DNA from: Gemmatimonadota bacterium
GTDB lineage: Bacteria > Gemmatimonadota > Gemmatimonadetes > Longimicrobiales > Gaopeijiaceae
NCBI GenBank assembly: GCA_022823365.1
Contig: JAJDXG010000035.1
Location: forward strand, 61,926 to 125,925
Direction of reading: 5' to 3'
DNA length: 64,000 nt
Below the pieces are notes generated by a model. That model did not search any database. It saw only the letters and a program-made list of their open reading frames with translations, and was not told the origin of the DNA. Each line of letters starts with the position of its first letter. The first letter of the stretch is position 1. The position numbers were made by a program, and so were the translations under genes. Of this stretch, positions 27,284-36,915 are shown piece by piece.

Positions 27284-29785
27284 CTAGAAGGTGACCCGCA
27301 CGGACATCCGGAGCGTTACCGGGGACGGCACCCGCTCGGTCTGGTTCCCGATCCCGTCGTCGAGAGCCGGCGAGTTGCCGAGCGACTCCGGGTCGTACCA
27401 GGGAATCTCCCGGTACCAGTCCATGAAGTTGCTGAGCGTGGCGGTGAAGGTGGCGTTGGAGACCGTCTCCGGAAACACGGCGTCAACCGGAACGGTCAGG
27501 CTCACCTGTCGGAGCTTGAAGTAGTCCGAGTCGAACCAGTAGTCGCGCGCGAACCCCGGAGTGCAGCGCTCGCGCCAGATGGCCGGCGTCTCCGGCTTCA
27601 GCTCGATGGAGGTCTTGGGAGAGACGTACCACGGGAAGCAGAGCGGAGACCGCACCGAACGGCTGATGGAGATCTCGTTGATGTACGCAACATGCCCGCC
27701 CTGATACTCGCCCCGGGCCGAGAGCAGGATGTTGTTCGGGAAGCGCAGCGAGAGCGTCGGCGTGATGATGTGGGTGGGCAGCTGCGGCCCGATAACCACG
27801 TTCTCACCCGTCCTGCCCGGCGCGGCCGGCGTGTCCGGATCGTCTTCGAATATCGGGTCGGCGATCTCGTCCCGATTGATGACGCGGCGTCCCACTTCCA
27901 CGGGCAGCGCGTGTCCCTCGATGATCCGTCCGTTCAGGTCCCAGAACGGAGCGATGCACTCGGCGGTGGGATCGCGCGCCAGAATGATTTCGCTGGGCTC
28001 GGTCTCTCCCTTGCAAAGGCTGACCACCTCGGAGTTGGTGGTGCTGACGCCCAGTCCGGCATCCACGCCGAAGTTCGAACTCTGGAACAGCGTGGCGTCC
28101 AGCTGCAGTTCGATACCGGAGTTGTCGACGGTCCCCACGTTCTTCAGCTGGCTGGAGGTGAAGCCCTGGGAGGGGATGGAGCTCACAAACATGAGCGCGT
28201 CGCTGGTGCGCTGATCGAAGTAGGTAAAGGTCGCCGACAGCCGGTCGTCGAGCCACGAGGCGTCGAAGCCGAATTCCCATTCCCGCGTGACCTCGGGCCC
28301 CAGATCGGGGTTCCCCAGGTTCGCGGGAGTGAAGGCGGGCGTCCCCGCGTAGCCTGCGGGAGACCAGGTCCTCACCGCGTCGAAGGCACCCGGGGCGCGG
28401 CCCGACTGGCCGTATGCGGCCCGGAGCTTGATGGAGCCGTAGCCGGGGTCCCAGAAGTCCTCGTCGCTGATCACCCAGGTGCCGCTGACCTTGGGGTAGA
28501 CCTGCAGCCCGAAGCCGGAGCCGAAGGCGCTGTTCCCATCGACCCGGATGCCGCCGGTCACGAAGTACTTGTTGCTGATGTCGAAAACGTTCTGAACGAA
28601 GAAGCCCGCGTTCCAGACCTTTTCGCGACTCTCCTCCGCCACCTTGATGGCCGCGGAGCTCACGGTGGGTTCGGCTGCGCCGGGGAAGTCCTCGCCCAGC
28701 AGGCGCAATCGGACCTGTGAGTCACCGATCGCCTGTCCGCCCCAGGAGAAGTTGGAGTTGATGGCGGAGGTGACCGGGAGCGTGTACGTCCCCACGTAGT
28801 CGAAGGTGAGGACCCGCCTCTGGAAGGTGTCGTTGGTGCGCGAGCCCAGCGGCTTGAGGAAGAAACCGAAGTTGCGCTGGTTCTCCCCTTCCTGGTTGGA
28901 GAAGTCGTACCCGAAGGTGAAGCGGTTGGTCAGCTGGGCCTGGGGCGTGTAGGTCAGGGTGATGCCCGAGTTGAGGCGCTCGTTGCGCTGGTCGAACTCG
29001 TATTCCAGGAGCTTGGCGATCTCGCGGGGATCCCCCGAGCCCACGTAGTTGCGCTCCTGGCGGAAGGCGTTCAGCTGGATGCCCTCGGCGTTGTTTCCGG
29101 AGGGCGTTCCGCTCAGCCACTGGCTGGTGTAGCCGGTGTTCCACTGGATCTGCAGATCTTCCACCGGCGTCATCGTGAAGTTGCCGCGGAAGTTGTACTT
29201 GGTCAGCTCGTCGTTGGCGAGGACGTAGCTGTCGTCCTGGTACTGCCCGGAGATGAAGTACTGCAGCGCCTGTCCGCCGCCGCGCACCGAGAGCAGGTAG
29301 TTCTGGAACCAGACCGATCCGGGCCAGCTGCAGGCGCCGCTGGCGCTCTTATTCACGCCCTGCCAGCGGTCGTCGTCGGTGACGCAGTCAGGAGCGTACT
29401 GGCCGCCCTCGTAGCCGCCGCCCCACCAGGCGTCGCGCATGTAGTGCTCCATCTGGATGAAGTCGCCCCCCGGGGCCCCGAAGGGCTGCATCCAGCCGGT
29501 GCCCTGCTGGATCTCGGCGGTCCACACGGGCGCGCCGGCGGAGCCGCGCTTGGTGAAGATCTGGATGACCCCCGCGGAGGCCTCCGTCCCGTACAGCGTG
29601 GTCGCCGCGGAGCCCTTGATGACCTCGATGCGCTCGATGTCGTTGGGGTTGATCATGTCGAGCGGCGTCACCGTGATGAGCGAGGGACGTCCCAGTCCGG
29701 TCCCCGGGGTCGCGACCACCGGGAAGGCATCGTCCATGATGCGGACGCCGTCCACGTAGATGATCGGCTGGTTGGACATGGCCAC
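27284..29785 (-). CDS. SusC/RagA-type TonB-dependent receptor, 5'-truncated
   Basis: A 22-strand barrel receptor that would import the SusD-bound substrate. It begins in the middle of the plug: the frame opens at RLRGNSSVAMSNQPIIYVDG (29833 downward) and continues through ERIEVIKGSAATTLYGTEAS to barrel strands and a final MSVRVTF. The signal peptide, carboxypeptidase-like domain, TonB box and first part of the plug (roughly 150-200 residues in relatives) are absent, because a stop lies at 29834 and another gene ends at 29945. So either a rearrangement or assembly join has removed the 5' end, or a frameshift lies near 29790-29835. As it stands it has no export signal and is probably non-functional. 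Confidence 0.82.
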   Translation of the reverse strand: MAMSNQPIIYVDGVRIMDDAFPVVATPGTGLGRPSLITVTPLDMINPNDIERIEVIKGSAATTLYGTEASAGVIQIFTKRGSAGAPVWTAEIQQGTGWMQPFGAPGGDFIQMEHYMRDAWWGGGYEGGQYAPDCVTDDDRWQGVNKSASGACSWPGSVWFQNYLLSVRGGGQALQYFISGQYQDDSYVLANDELTKYNFRGNFTMTPVEDLQIQWNTGYTSQWLSGTPSGNNAEGIQLNAFRQERNYVGSGDPREIAKLLEYEFDQRNERLNSGITLTYTPQAQLTNRFTFGYDFSNQEGENQRNFGFFLKPLGSRTNDTFQRRVLTFDYVGTYTLPVTSAINSNFSWGGQAIGDSQVRLRLLGEDFPGAAEPTVSSAAIKVAEESREKVWNAGFFVQNVFDISNKYFVTGGIRVDGNSAFGSGFGLQVYPKVSGTWVISDEDFWDPGYGSIKLRAAYGQSGRAPGAFDAVRTWSPAGYAGTPAFTPANLGNPDLGPEVTREWEFGFDASWLDDRLSATFTYFDQRTSDALMFVSSIPSQGFTSSQLKNVGTVDNSGIELQLDATLFQSSNFGVDAGLGVSTTNSEVVSLCKGETEPSEIILARDPTAECIAPFWDLNGRIIEGHALPVEVGRRVINRDEIADPIFEDDPDTPAAPGRTGENVVIGPQLPTHIITPTLSLRFPNNILLSARGEYQGGHVAYINEISISRSVRSPLCFPWYVSPKTSIELKPETPAIWRERCTPGFARDYWFDSDYFKLRQVSLTVPVDAVFPETVSNATFTATLSNFMDWYREIPWYDPESLGNSPALDDGIGNQTERVPSPVTLRMSVRVTF

Positions 29786-29944
29786 GCTGGAGTTGCCGCG
29801 CAGGCGTCGTCGCCGGCGGCGTGGCGGCCATCCTCAGCTTGATTCTGGAGTCCGAGGGCGAGGCCCCGCCCCCGGAGCCGGAGGTGGACCTCATGGTGCC
29901 GCTGATCTCTGTGCCCGTGGGACGGTAGGCTGGGGCGAGCCCGG
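29786..29944. other. Probable break point upstream of the truncated SusC
   Basis: Two readings compete. On the plus strand 29806-29928 reads like the C-terminus of an unrelated protein: a hydrophobic run (GVVAGGVAAILSLILES), then a Pro/Glu linker and VDLMVPLISVPVGR before TAG. On the minus strand 29835-29905 in another frame ends in DSRIKLR, which resembles the SusC plug and would need a shift of one base to join LRGNSS. The first supports a join of two unrelated pieces, the second a small insertion. Confidence 0.45.
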
Positions 29945-30616
29945 CTACCGCCGCTCCGCGCTGCAGTCGGTGAGGTTCACGCAGGTCACTTCGTAGAGAT
30001 GCCGCTGGCCCGGGGGGAGGGCCAGCACGCTGGCGGCCGCGACAGCGTCCCGGATGTCCACCGGCTGCCCCGGCCGGAAGGTGATGGTGGCGCGCCAGCG
30101 CTGTGCGCCGCCGTCCGCGTACGACTCGATCCTGGCGTCGATCACCCATGGGACCTCGGAGAAGGCCCGGTTCAGATCCGACAGATCGGTGGCGCCCCGC
30201 GGCCCGGTCGCGAGCGGAAGCCACACCGTGTCCACCGAGAAGGGATGGTTCTCGCGCCAGCGGTTGAGGGCCGCGTTCACCTGCTCGTGGTTCGTCCCCG
30301 TGTTCAGGAGATGCTGGGCGTAGGACTGAAGCAGCAGATCGTTGTGCTTGACGTCCGAGGCGAGCGCCTCCTCCAAGTGCGCGAGAAAGGTCTCCTCGTC
30401 CCCCTGCTGCAGCGCCTGCACCGCCTCCAGGAAGTCCGTGTCCGGGTCTCCGGGGTTGATGGCCGAGACGACATCGGTCATCTCCCCCCACTTCTCGTTC
30501 AGAAAATCGATCGGCTCCTGCCCCCGCGACACCAGGTACTCCCGGGCTCCCACGATGACGGCGATCGTGTAGATGCCGATCAGCATGCGATAGCGCCGGT
30601 ACCAGTCCGCGATCAC
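29945..30616 (-). CDS. Membrane-anchored protein with TPR-like helices, unknown
   Basis: A 223-residue protein. One N-terminal membrane helix (MLIGIYTIAVIVGA) is followed by helical repeats (DFLEAVQALQQGDEETFLAHLEEAL and the next pair), then a beta-rich end (RWRATITFRPGQPVDI) with two Cys near the C-terminus (EVTCVNLTDC). GTG 30616 has GGAGG 10 nt upstream and lies 20 nt after the previous stop, so it is cotranscribed with the polytopic protein. Family not recognised; probably faces the periplasm. Confidence 0.65.
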   Translation of the reverse strand: MIADWYRRYRMLIGIYTIAVIVGAREYLVSRGQEPIDFLNEKWGEMTDVVSAINPGDPDTDFLEAVQALQQGDEETFLAHLEEALASDVKHNDLLLQSYAQHLLNTGTNHEQVNAALNRWRENHPFSVDTVWLPLATGPRGATDLSDLNRAFSEVPWVIDARIESYADGGAQRWRATITFRPGQPVDIRDAVAAASVLALPPGQRHLYEVTCVNLTDCSAERR

Positions 30617-30636
30617 GCCTGCGAGCCCTCCATCGG

Positions 30637-31719
30637 CTAAAGCCCCCGCTGGGTCTGCTTGTCGCGCACCTTCCAGATGAACGAGTCGAGGTAGTAGTGC
30701 ATGAGCCCGTAGGCGTAGACCATCATCTGCGAGAAGAGGGCGTAGCCGCTCGAGTAGTCGAGCGCCGGAATGCCGAACTCGGGCAGCGCGGGATAGGGCG
30801 CGAAGTTCACCACCCCGAACCCGAACTCGTCCAGCGGACGGTTGATGAGGAGCTGGAAGAGGACGGCGTAGGCCGCCCCGCCCACCAGGAACCAGCGAAG
30901 CCTGCCCTTGCCGGTCACCCGCGACCAGAAACCGGGTCTGGAGGTCCCCTTGGTGGCGGTACGGCGCATGTAGGAATACACCATGACGATGTACTGGACG
31001 CCGTGCATGAGGCGGTGCGCGACCGCGTAGAGCAGGATCGAGGTGGTCTGCCAGGCCACGAAGTACCAGAGGAAGTAGCTGGCCCCGATGAACAGGTACT
31101 TGATGGGGTTGATGGTTCCGCCCGCGGCCGCGATCTGCCGCAGGTGCCACGCGTAGACGATCAGATACCCCACCAGCACGATCTGGCTGACCGTCAGCAG
31201 CCCGTCCACGAAGCCCGCCGACACCGGCACGTGCATGCGGTGCAGCTCCCGGATCCACAGGAAGCGGAACATGGGTGCGCTGATGAACATGTACCCGTAC
31301 AGCACACAGTGCAGGCCGAGGTCGAAGCGGCGCGTCGAGGGGAGCCCGGCGCCCGCCTTGAAGTCGTAGATGCGGGCGAGGCCGTGCTGCTGCATGAGGC
31401 TGTGCTGATGGTCCCAGGCGGTCACCAGCAGGAGCAGGGTGATGGGCGCGAACTGCAGGCCCAGGATGGTGAAGCCGACGATCACGATCGGGCCCGCGAT
31501 CAGGCGGTTCCTGAAGCGCTCCCAGATGTCGGGCATCCCGTAGGAGCGCACCCACCCGGCGTAGTGGTGCGGGATGGTGATCCACAGATTGATGGACGCC
31601 ACCGCCACGTAGGGGAGCCAGGCCTGGAAGCCCAGCGCGAGCGCAACGGCGAAGAAGGGCAGCCCGAGGAACCAGACCATGTCCGCTCGGCGATTCAGGA
31701 TGTAGCCCGTCTTGAACAT
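30637..31719 (-). CDS. Polytopic membrane protein rich in His motifs, unknown
   Basis: A 360-residue inner-membrane protein with about eight hydrophobic helices (MVWFLGLPFFAVALALGFQA, LIAGPIVIVGFTILGLQFAP, YLFIGASYFLWYFVAWQ). Conserved-looking polar motifs sit near helix ends: ITIPHHYAGW, AWDHQHSLMQQHGLARIYDF, AVAHRLMHGVQY and MHYYLDSFIWKVRD. His clusters of this kind suggest metal binding, as in membrane oxygenases or desaturase-like proteins, but the standard boxes are not present. Starts at ATG 31719; divergent from the SRAP gene. I cannot assign a reaction. Confidence 0.68.
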   Translation of the reverse strand: MFKTGYILNRRADMVWFLGLPFFAVALALGFQAWLPYVAVASINLWITIPHHYAGWVRSYGMPDIWERFRNRLIAGPIVIVGFTILGLQFAPITLLLLVTAWDHQHSLMQQHGLARIYDFKAGAGLPSTRRFDLGLHCVLYGYMFISAPMFRFLWIRELHRMHVPVSAGFVDGLLTVSQIVLVGYLIVYAWHLRQIAAAGGTINPIKYLFIGASYFLWYFVAWQTTSILLYAVAHRLMHGVQYIVMVYSYMRRTATKGTSRPGFWSRVTGKGRLRWFLVGGAAYAVLFQLLINRPLDEFGFGVVNFAPYPALPEFGIPALDYSSGYALFSQMMVYAYGLMHYYLDSFIWKVRDKQTQRGL

Positions 31720-31866
31720 GCCGCCAGGTTGCAGGTTACGACGTTCCGGTGGGCCCGCGGTACCCATCATCCCACATTGGACGGTAGGACCGGGGGTGCC
31801 GGGAAAGCAACATTCGTGATTCTCACTTGCATCGAGCCCGAGCACGGGATGGGGAACACCTGACTG

Positions 31867-32556
31867 ATGTGTGGTCGATTCACCCAGAAGCTGTCGCCGC
31901 GTGAGGTTTACGACCTTTACGGCGTAATCGAGCCTCCCCCTTCGTTTGCCCGGGAGCCTCGCTATAACGGCGCTCCCACGCAGGATTTTGCGATCTGCCG
32001 TGTCGATGACGGCGGGCGCCGGCACATCGCGGAGCTCCGCTGGGGCCTCGTCCCCTCGTGGTGGAGGGCCCCGGGCGCGGGGCCGCCGCTGGTCAACGCG
32101 CGCGCGGAGACGATTCGCGGGAAGCGGGTGTTCGCGGACGCCTTTCGCGAGCGACGTTGCCTCGTTCCCGCCAACGGGTGGTTTGAATGGCAGGGGCCCG
32201 GGCGAGCAAGGCAGCCATACTACCTGGCCCTCGCCGACGGATCCCCCCTCTCCCTTGCCGCGGTCTGGGAGCGCTGGGAGGCGAAGGAGCAAGTGATCGA
32301 GTCTTTCGCGATCCTCACCACGCCGGCGGCGGCCGCACTCGCGGACATCCACCACCGCCAGCCCGCCATCGTGGATCCGAAGTGGTTCGCGGAGTGGCTT
32401 GACCCTTCCAGTCAGGCCCACCAGCTTCTCGCTCGACTGGGCACCCCCAATCCCGGGCCGTACGAACGACGGCCCGTCAGCGCGCGAGTGAACAGCGTCG
32501 TGAACGACGACCCGGACCTTCTACGGCCCGTCGGGGAGCAGTTGCGGCTGATCTGA
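31867..32556 (+). CDS. SRAP-domain (HMCES/YedK) abasic-site shielding protein
   Basis: A 229-residue DNA-repair protein that forms a thiazolidine crosslink with abasic sites in single-stranded DNA through its N-terminal Cys. All family markers are present: MCGRFTQ with Cys2 exposed after Met removal, WGLVPSWW, NARAET, RCLVPANGWFEW with the catalytic Glu, AAVWERW, and the HHRQPAI segment carrying the active-site His. Length is normal. It is followed 16 nt later by the PhoX-like gene. Confidence 0.95.
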   Translation: MCGRFTQKLSPREVYDLYGVIEPPPSFAREPRYNGAPTQDFAICRVDDGGRRHIAELRWGLVPSWWRAPGAGPPLVNARAETIRGKRVFADAFRERRCLVPANGWFEWQGPGRARQPYYLALADGSPLSLAAVWERWEAKEQVIESFAILTTPAAAALADIHHRQPAIVDPKWFAEWLDPSSQAHQLLARLGTPNPGPYERRPVSARVNSVVNDDPDLLRPVGEQLRLI

Positions 32557-32572
32557 TGAAGGAGGAATCGAG

Positions 32573-34000
32573 ATGACTCTGGGACGCCGGACGTTTCTTT
32601 CGCGGCTGGCTTCCGCCGGGGGGCTTGCCGCGTGCGCGCCATCCCTTGCGGGGCTGGTTGCGTGCGGCAGCGAGCCGCGGGGAGCCGATCGAAGCTCGCT
32701 CGTCATCGAGCCCTATGGCCCGCTGGTGCGCTCCCCGGACTGCCCGGAACTCGAGATCGCCGAGCGCCTGCACTGCGTGCGGCTGAGTTCGGGCGGCGTT
32801 CCCTCGCCGGTGCGCGAGGGGCTCCTGGTCCCCAACGCGTTTGACGGGATGGCGGCGTTCCCGATGGCGAACGGCAACGTGCGCCTCATTCGGAATCACG
32901 AAATGACCGACCCGCCGGAGTCGGCGCGGCCGATTGGCTCGCCGGCCTACGACGACGCCGGGAGCGGGGGCACGACCTCGCTCGAGGTGCGCATCACGGG
33001 CGAGGGCGAGGGCCTGGTCGTGGAGCTGGTGGACGAGTTTGCGTCACTCGCCGGAACTCGCGTGAACTGCGCCGGCGGTCCGACCCCCTGGGGAAGCTGG
33101 CTGTCGTGCGAAGAGACCACGGAGGGGCGGGGTGATGGTTTCGAAAGGCCCCACGGGTACATCTTCGAGGTGCCCGTCGACGCCACCGGCCCCGTCGATC
33201 CGGTTCCGCTCACGGCCATGGGCCGCTTCGTGCACGAAGCGGTGGCGGTCGATCCGGAGACCGGCATCGTGTACGAGACTGAGGACACCTGGTACGTGCC
33301 CATCGTCCCCAGTCGGCCCGGCGCCGGGCTCTATCGGTTCATCCCGCGCGAGCCCGGGGTGCTTGCCGCGGGAGGGCGGCTTCAGATGATGGCGGTCACC
33401 GGGGAGCCCGGCTACCTGACCGCCCGCAACCAGACTCCGGGTACCGTACTCCCCGTCCACTGGGTGGAAATCGACGACCCCGATCCCGAAGACGCCGGAC
33501 GCGACGAGCTGGCGGTATTCCGGCAGGGGCTCGCGAAGGGAGGAGCCCGCTTCGCCCGCCTGGAGGGGGCCTTCCATGGGGACGGCGGCATTTACGTAGT
33601 CTCCACCAACGGCGGCGACGCAACCTCCGGGCAGGTGTTCCACTACCGGCCGGTCTCCGCCGACGAGGGCGAGCTTACGCTCGTGTTCGAGTCGCCCGCG
33701 CCGGAGGTGCTGGACAGTCCGGACAACATCGTGCTCAGCCCGCGCGGCGGGCTGGTCATGTGCGAGGACGGGAGCGGCGAGCAGCACGTGCGCGCGCTCG
33801 ACCGGGAGGGCAGGATCGTCAACCTGGCACGCGCGCCGCTGGGGCCGGAGGGAGGGACGGCCGGCGAGTTCGCGGGCTCCTGCTTCAGCCCGGACGGGCG
33901 CGTGCTCTTCTTCAACCAGCAGGGCGGGCGGCGGGCGGGCAGCACCCGGTCGAGCGCCACCTACGCGATGTGGGGACCGTGGGAGGAAGGGCCCGTATGA
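32573..34000 (+). CDS. PhoX-like (DUF839) Tat-exported protein
   Basis: A 475-residue periplasmic protein with a Tat signal (GRRTFLSRLASAGGLAACAP). The propeller shows family features of PhoX/DUF839: LLVPNAFDGMAAFP, RLIRNHEM, GGTTSLEV, GTRVNCAGGPTPWGSWLSCEET, HEAVAVDPETGIVYETED, GLYRFIP and the late DNIVLSPRGGLVMCEDG. PhoX enzymes are Ca/Fe-dependent phosphatases; the Glu residues of SCEET and ETED match metal ligands. AAGGAGG lies 9 nt before ATG 32573. Its stop overlaps the next start (ATGA). Phosphatase activity is inferred from the family, and some DUF839 members have other roles. Confidence 0.88.
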   Translation: MTLGRRTFLSRLASAGGLAACAPSLAGLVACGSEPRGADRSSLVIEPYGPLVRSPDCPELEIAERLHCVRLSSGGVPSPVREGLLVPNAFDGMAAFPMANGNVRLIRNHEMTDPPESARPIGSPAYDDAGSGGTTSLEVRITGEGEGLVVELVDEFASLAGTRVNCAGGPTPWGSWLSCEETTEGRGDGFERPHGYIFEVPVDATGPVDPVPLTAMGRFVHEAVAVDPETGIVYETEDTWYVPIVPSRPGAGLYRFIPREPGVLAAGGRLQMMAVTGEPGYLTARNQTPGTVLPVHWVEIDDPDPEDAGRDELAVFRQGLAKGGARFARLEGAFHGDGGIYVVSTNGGDATSGQVFHYRPVSADEGELTLVFESPAPEVLDSPDNIVLSPRGGLVMCEDGSGEQHVRALDREGRIVNLARAPLGPEGGTAGEFAGSCFSPDGRVLFFNQQGGRRAGSTRSSATYAMWGPWEEGPV

Positions 34001-34923
34001 GCGGCGGCGCGGTGTTCGGCGCGGTTGCGATTGCGGCCGCATGGGCCCTCAGCCCCGCTGACGGGCGGGCCCAGTCCGCCGAACACGCGCCGCTCGTGCT
34101 CGAGATGCCCGCCAGCACCCGGGGGCTGGCCCTGGGCGGCGCCTTCTACACGGTGGGCAACGACAGCGACGCCGTGTTCCACAACCCGGCCCTGATCGGG
34201 GGCAACGGCTTAGTCGGCGGGGCGATGCAGCGCTTCGGGACCGCGAGCCTGCTCGCCACGGTGTCCGGCGCGGCTGACTGGTCCTCGGCCAGCGTGGCCG
34301 TGGGGGTTCAGACGCTGAGCTATGGAGTGCCGGATCGGGGCGCGGCCGTCCTGTCCCACGACGCGCAGTCGCTCTTTACCAACTGGAAGACGGGGACGGC
34401 GGAGGTCGCCGTCTCGGTGGGGTATGCGCGGGAGGTGCGGGGCATACGGGCGGGCATCACCGGCAAGTTGGTGGACCAGCGCCTCGGCGGTCACCACGAC
34501 GCCACCGGGGCCGTCGACCTGGGGATGGCGGTCGGGGCCGGGCCTGCTCGGCTGGGGCTCGCCGTGCAGAACCTGGGGCCGGGACTGACCCTGGGCGAAG
34601 TCGAGGTCCCACTGCCCTGGCGGGTCACGGCGGGCGGGTCGACCCCGGCCATCCCCGTGGGGCCGCTCGACCTGGGCTGGACCGCCGCGGTCTCGCGCGA
34701 GGCGGATGGCGTGGTCGTTCCCGGGGCGGGGATGGAGATCGCGTACTGGCCGGTGCGCGGACGGACCTTCACGGCCCGCTTGGGCGTGCGGCGCGCACCG
34801 GACGGCTTCGGCCGGCCGTTCACCTTCGGGGGGGCGTTCAACGGCGACCGGCTCGCCATCGACTACGCCTGGCAGCGCTACGACGGCGAGGCGGCCCACC
34901 GCGTCGGGTTGAGCTGGCGGTAG
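33997..34923 (+). CDS. PorV/UPF0164-like outer-membrane beta-barrel
   Basis: A 308-residue barrel: signal ending ADGRAQ, then LEMPASTRGLALGGAFYTVG and NDSDAVFHNPALIGG, the hallmark start of PorV/PorQ-type proteins, followed by about 14 amphipathic strands and a terminal HRVGLSWR. In Bacteroidota such barrels serve type IX secretion, but no other type IX gene is in the window, so the role is open. It is translationally coupled to the PhoX-like gene. Confidence 0.78.
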   Translation: MSGGAVFGAVAIAAAWALSPADGRAQSAEHAPLVLEMPASTRGLALGGAFYTVGNDSDAVFHNPALIGGNGLVGGAMQRFGTASLLATVSGAADWSSASVAVGVQTLSYGVPDRGAAVLSHDAQSLFTNWKTGTAEVAVSVGYAREVRGIRAGITGKLVDQRLGGHHDATGAVDLGMAVGAGPARLGLAVQNLGPGLTLGEVEVPLPWRVTAGGSTPAIPVGPLDLGWTAAVSREADGVVVPGAGMEIAYWPVRGRTFTARLGVRRAPDGFGRPFTFGGAFNGDRLAIDYAWQRYDGEAAHRVGLSWR

Positions 34924-34965
34924 GCTGAGGGGCGCGGGTTCAACAACCGCCGATGGGACGATGGC

Positions 34966-36915
34966 TCAGGGCACCCGCACCGCCGTGTACGCCGGGTCCA
35001 TGCGGGCGGCGAACCCCACGTCGTCCACCACCACCTCGCCCGCGACCGTCCGGTCGAAGACCAGTCCGACTTCCCTGAGTTCGTCCAGCCGGAGACCCGG
35101 AGCCGCCTCCACGAAGTCCGCCAGCGGAATCGAGTAGCTCTGGAGCAGCAGCTCGAAGAGATTGGCGAAACGGTCGTCCTCGAGGTCGCGGCGCCGCAGG
35201 ACCCGCATCTCCAGGGGCTTGCGCACCGGTCCGTAGCGGCTGAGCGGCACGGAGGCCACGGCGCCGTTCGCATCCCGCGCCACGATGCTCAGGTCGGGCG
35301 GCGCATCGTCCTCTTCCTCGTCCCCGGACTCGCGGACGTCATCTCCGGGATCTTCGGAGTCGCGTGCGTCCTCCCCGCTTTCGTCGCCGGCGCTCCGCGG
35401 CCGTGGTGTCGCTTGCGTGACCGCCAGCGACAACTCGAATGAGGCTTCGGGCCCGAGCTCCCACTCCGCGGCGAGCGTCGCGGGGAGCTCGATGGTGTAC
35501 GCCGCCGCCGGGCCCAGCGTGTCCGCGCCCGCGATGCGGTTGTTCCACCCCAGCCACACGGCCTGGTTGTCCTGTGAGGCCGAGGTTTCCGGCCGGTTGC
35601 TGGACCGCAACCCGATGCGCCCTTCCCGCCAGGTCGACAGGCTGTCGCCGCGCATGCGAACTCTCGAATGGGTTCCCGAGGTGACGTCGATGTCCTCCTC
35701 ATAGTCGGCCAGCGTGCGAAAGCCTTCGGTCTGGAAGCGGGTCACGTACATGGTCTTCGGCAGCCAGCCGCCGATCACCCGATGATCCCGGAACATCGGC
35801 AGATAGCGGCGGTCGTCCCGCAGCGTGGTCTCGAGGAAGGCGGAAATGTAGATCTCGGCAAAACGGCGCTGGTCCTCGCCGGGCATGAGCGCGCGCAGGT
35901 CCAGGATTCGCCCGCTGCGCGGCCCGTTGTCGTGCGCGCCCCATACCGTGTTCCACTGTCCGTGGTTGGCCCGGTAGACCCAGACGGCCGTCTTCAGGCG
36001 CGGCTGGCCGTCGGTGAACCTCACGCGCTTGTACAGGCGCAGGCCGTGAAAGCTGGTCACGTCCCCGTCGTGCGATCCGTGGAAGACCATGTAGTTGACG
36101 TTCTCCACCGGCACGAATCGGTTGGTGGGCAGGTACTGCCCGTCCACCGGGGCGATGGCGATGATGGCGCGGATGTCGTAGTCGAAGTCGAACTCGAGGG
36201 AGGCGTCGTCCGGGTAGCGCTCGAGCCGGTTGAAGGCCGCGGCGTGGCCCACCGCCTCTCCGCCCCTCGAGTGCCCGATGAGCGCGATGCGCTCCATGTC
36301 AACGCGCCCGTGGAAGAGGTTGGCGTCGTCCTCGTTGAACCCCTTCCAGACTCCGACGTGCTGCAGCAGGAACCAGCCCCGGGCGTCGTTCTCGCCCCGG
36401 ATGCCGCCGTTGATGAAGTTCATGTCCACGGAGGCCAGGATGTATCCGCGGCTGGCCAGCAGCTCTCCCAGGTAGTCGTAGCCGGGGTCCGAGAAGTCGC
36501 GCATGTTGTGGTTGCCGTGCACCACCAGCACCAGCGGGAAGGGGCCGTCGCCGACCGGATACCAGACGCGCGCGTTCAGCGGGAAGCGATCCGGCTCGAA
36601 GCCCCAGTAGCTGTTGCGGCTGTCCGCCGACGAACCGAGATCGACCAGCTTCGAGGCGTCTACGGGCTCGGTAACGTAGGTGACCGAATCGCGGTACTCG
36701 GGCCGGTTCCTGTCGGACCCGCTGCCGTAGTAGAGGGTGCGCACTTCGTGGGGGCCGCGCCGCCCGGGATCGGGCGCCTCCAGAAGCTGGCGCGAAAGGA
36801 CGTCATCGGCGTCGCTGGGAGCCAGTTCCAGTGGTCCCCGGCAACCCGCAAACGGAATGAGCGCGAGGATCCCGACCCATCTTCCGGTAGTCCGCAGGAA
36901 GCCGGATGGTTGCAA
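34966..36915 (-). CDS. Alpha/beta-hydrolase lipoprotein (chlorophyllase/PET-hydrolase-like)
   Basis: A 649-residue lipoprotein (signal GILALIPFAGC, Cys25) with a serine hydrolase domain: LVLVVHGNHNMRDF gives the oxyanion loop, ALIGHSRGGEAVG the nucleophile Ser216, and GSHDGDV plus YRANHGQWN probable acid and base. The C-terminal 250 residues form beta-sandwich-like sequence with an acidic insert (GDESGEDARDSEDPGDDVRE). The start is TTG 36915, with AGGAG 7 nt upstream; no ATG or GTG fits the signal peptide better. Substrate unknown; an esterase or lipase on the cell surface is likely. Confidence 0.82.
   Translation of the reverse strand: MQPSGFLRTTGRWVGILALIPFAGCRGPLELAPSDADDVLSRQLLEAPDPGRRGPHEVRTLYYGSGSDRNRPEYRDSVTYVTEPVDASKLVDLGSSADSRNSYWGFEPDRFPLNARVWYPVGDGPFPLVLVVHGNHNMRDFSDPGYDYLGELLASRGYILASVDMNFINGGIRGENDARGWFLLQHVGVWKGFNEDDANLFHGRVDMERIALIGHSRGGEAVGHAAAFNRLERYPDDASLEFDFDYDIRAIIAIAPVDGQYLPTNRFVPVENVNYMVFHGSHDGDVTSFHGLRLYKRVRFTDGQPRLKTAVWVYRANHGQWNTVWGAHDNGPRSGRILDLRALMPGEDQRRFAEIYISAFLETTLRDDRRYLPMFRDHRVIGGWLPKTMYVTRFQTEGFRTLADYEEDIDVTSGTHSRVRMRGDSLSTWREGRIGLRSSNRPETSASQDNQAVWLGWNNRIAGADTLGPAAAYTIELPATLAAEWELGPEASFELSLAVTQATPRPRSAGDESGEDARDSEDPGDDVRESGDEEEDDAPPDLSIVARDANGAVASVPLSRYGPVRKPLEMRVLRRRDLEDDRFANLFELLLQSYSIPLADFVEAAPGLRLDELREVGLVFDRTVAGEVVVDDVGFAARMDPAYTAVRVP

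Noticed and set aside
27110..28720. A 536-codon open frame on the plus strand
   Set aside because: Antisense to SusC; the translation is low in hydrophobic structure and rich in Arg, Gly and Val-Asp as expected of a shadow.
33997..34923. Part of a type IX secretion system
   Set aside because: Only the PorV-like barrel is present; no PorK/L/M/N, SprA or C-terminal sorting domains were found in the window.
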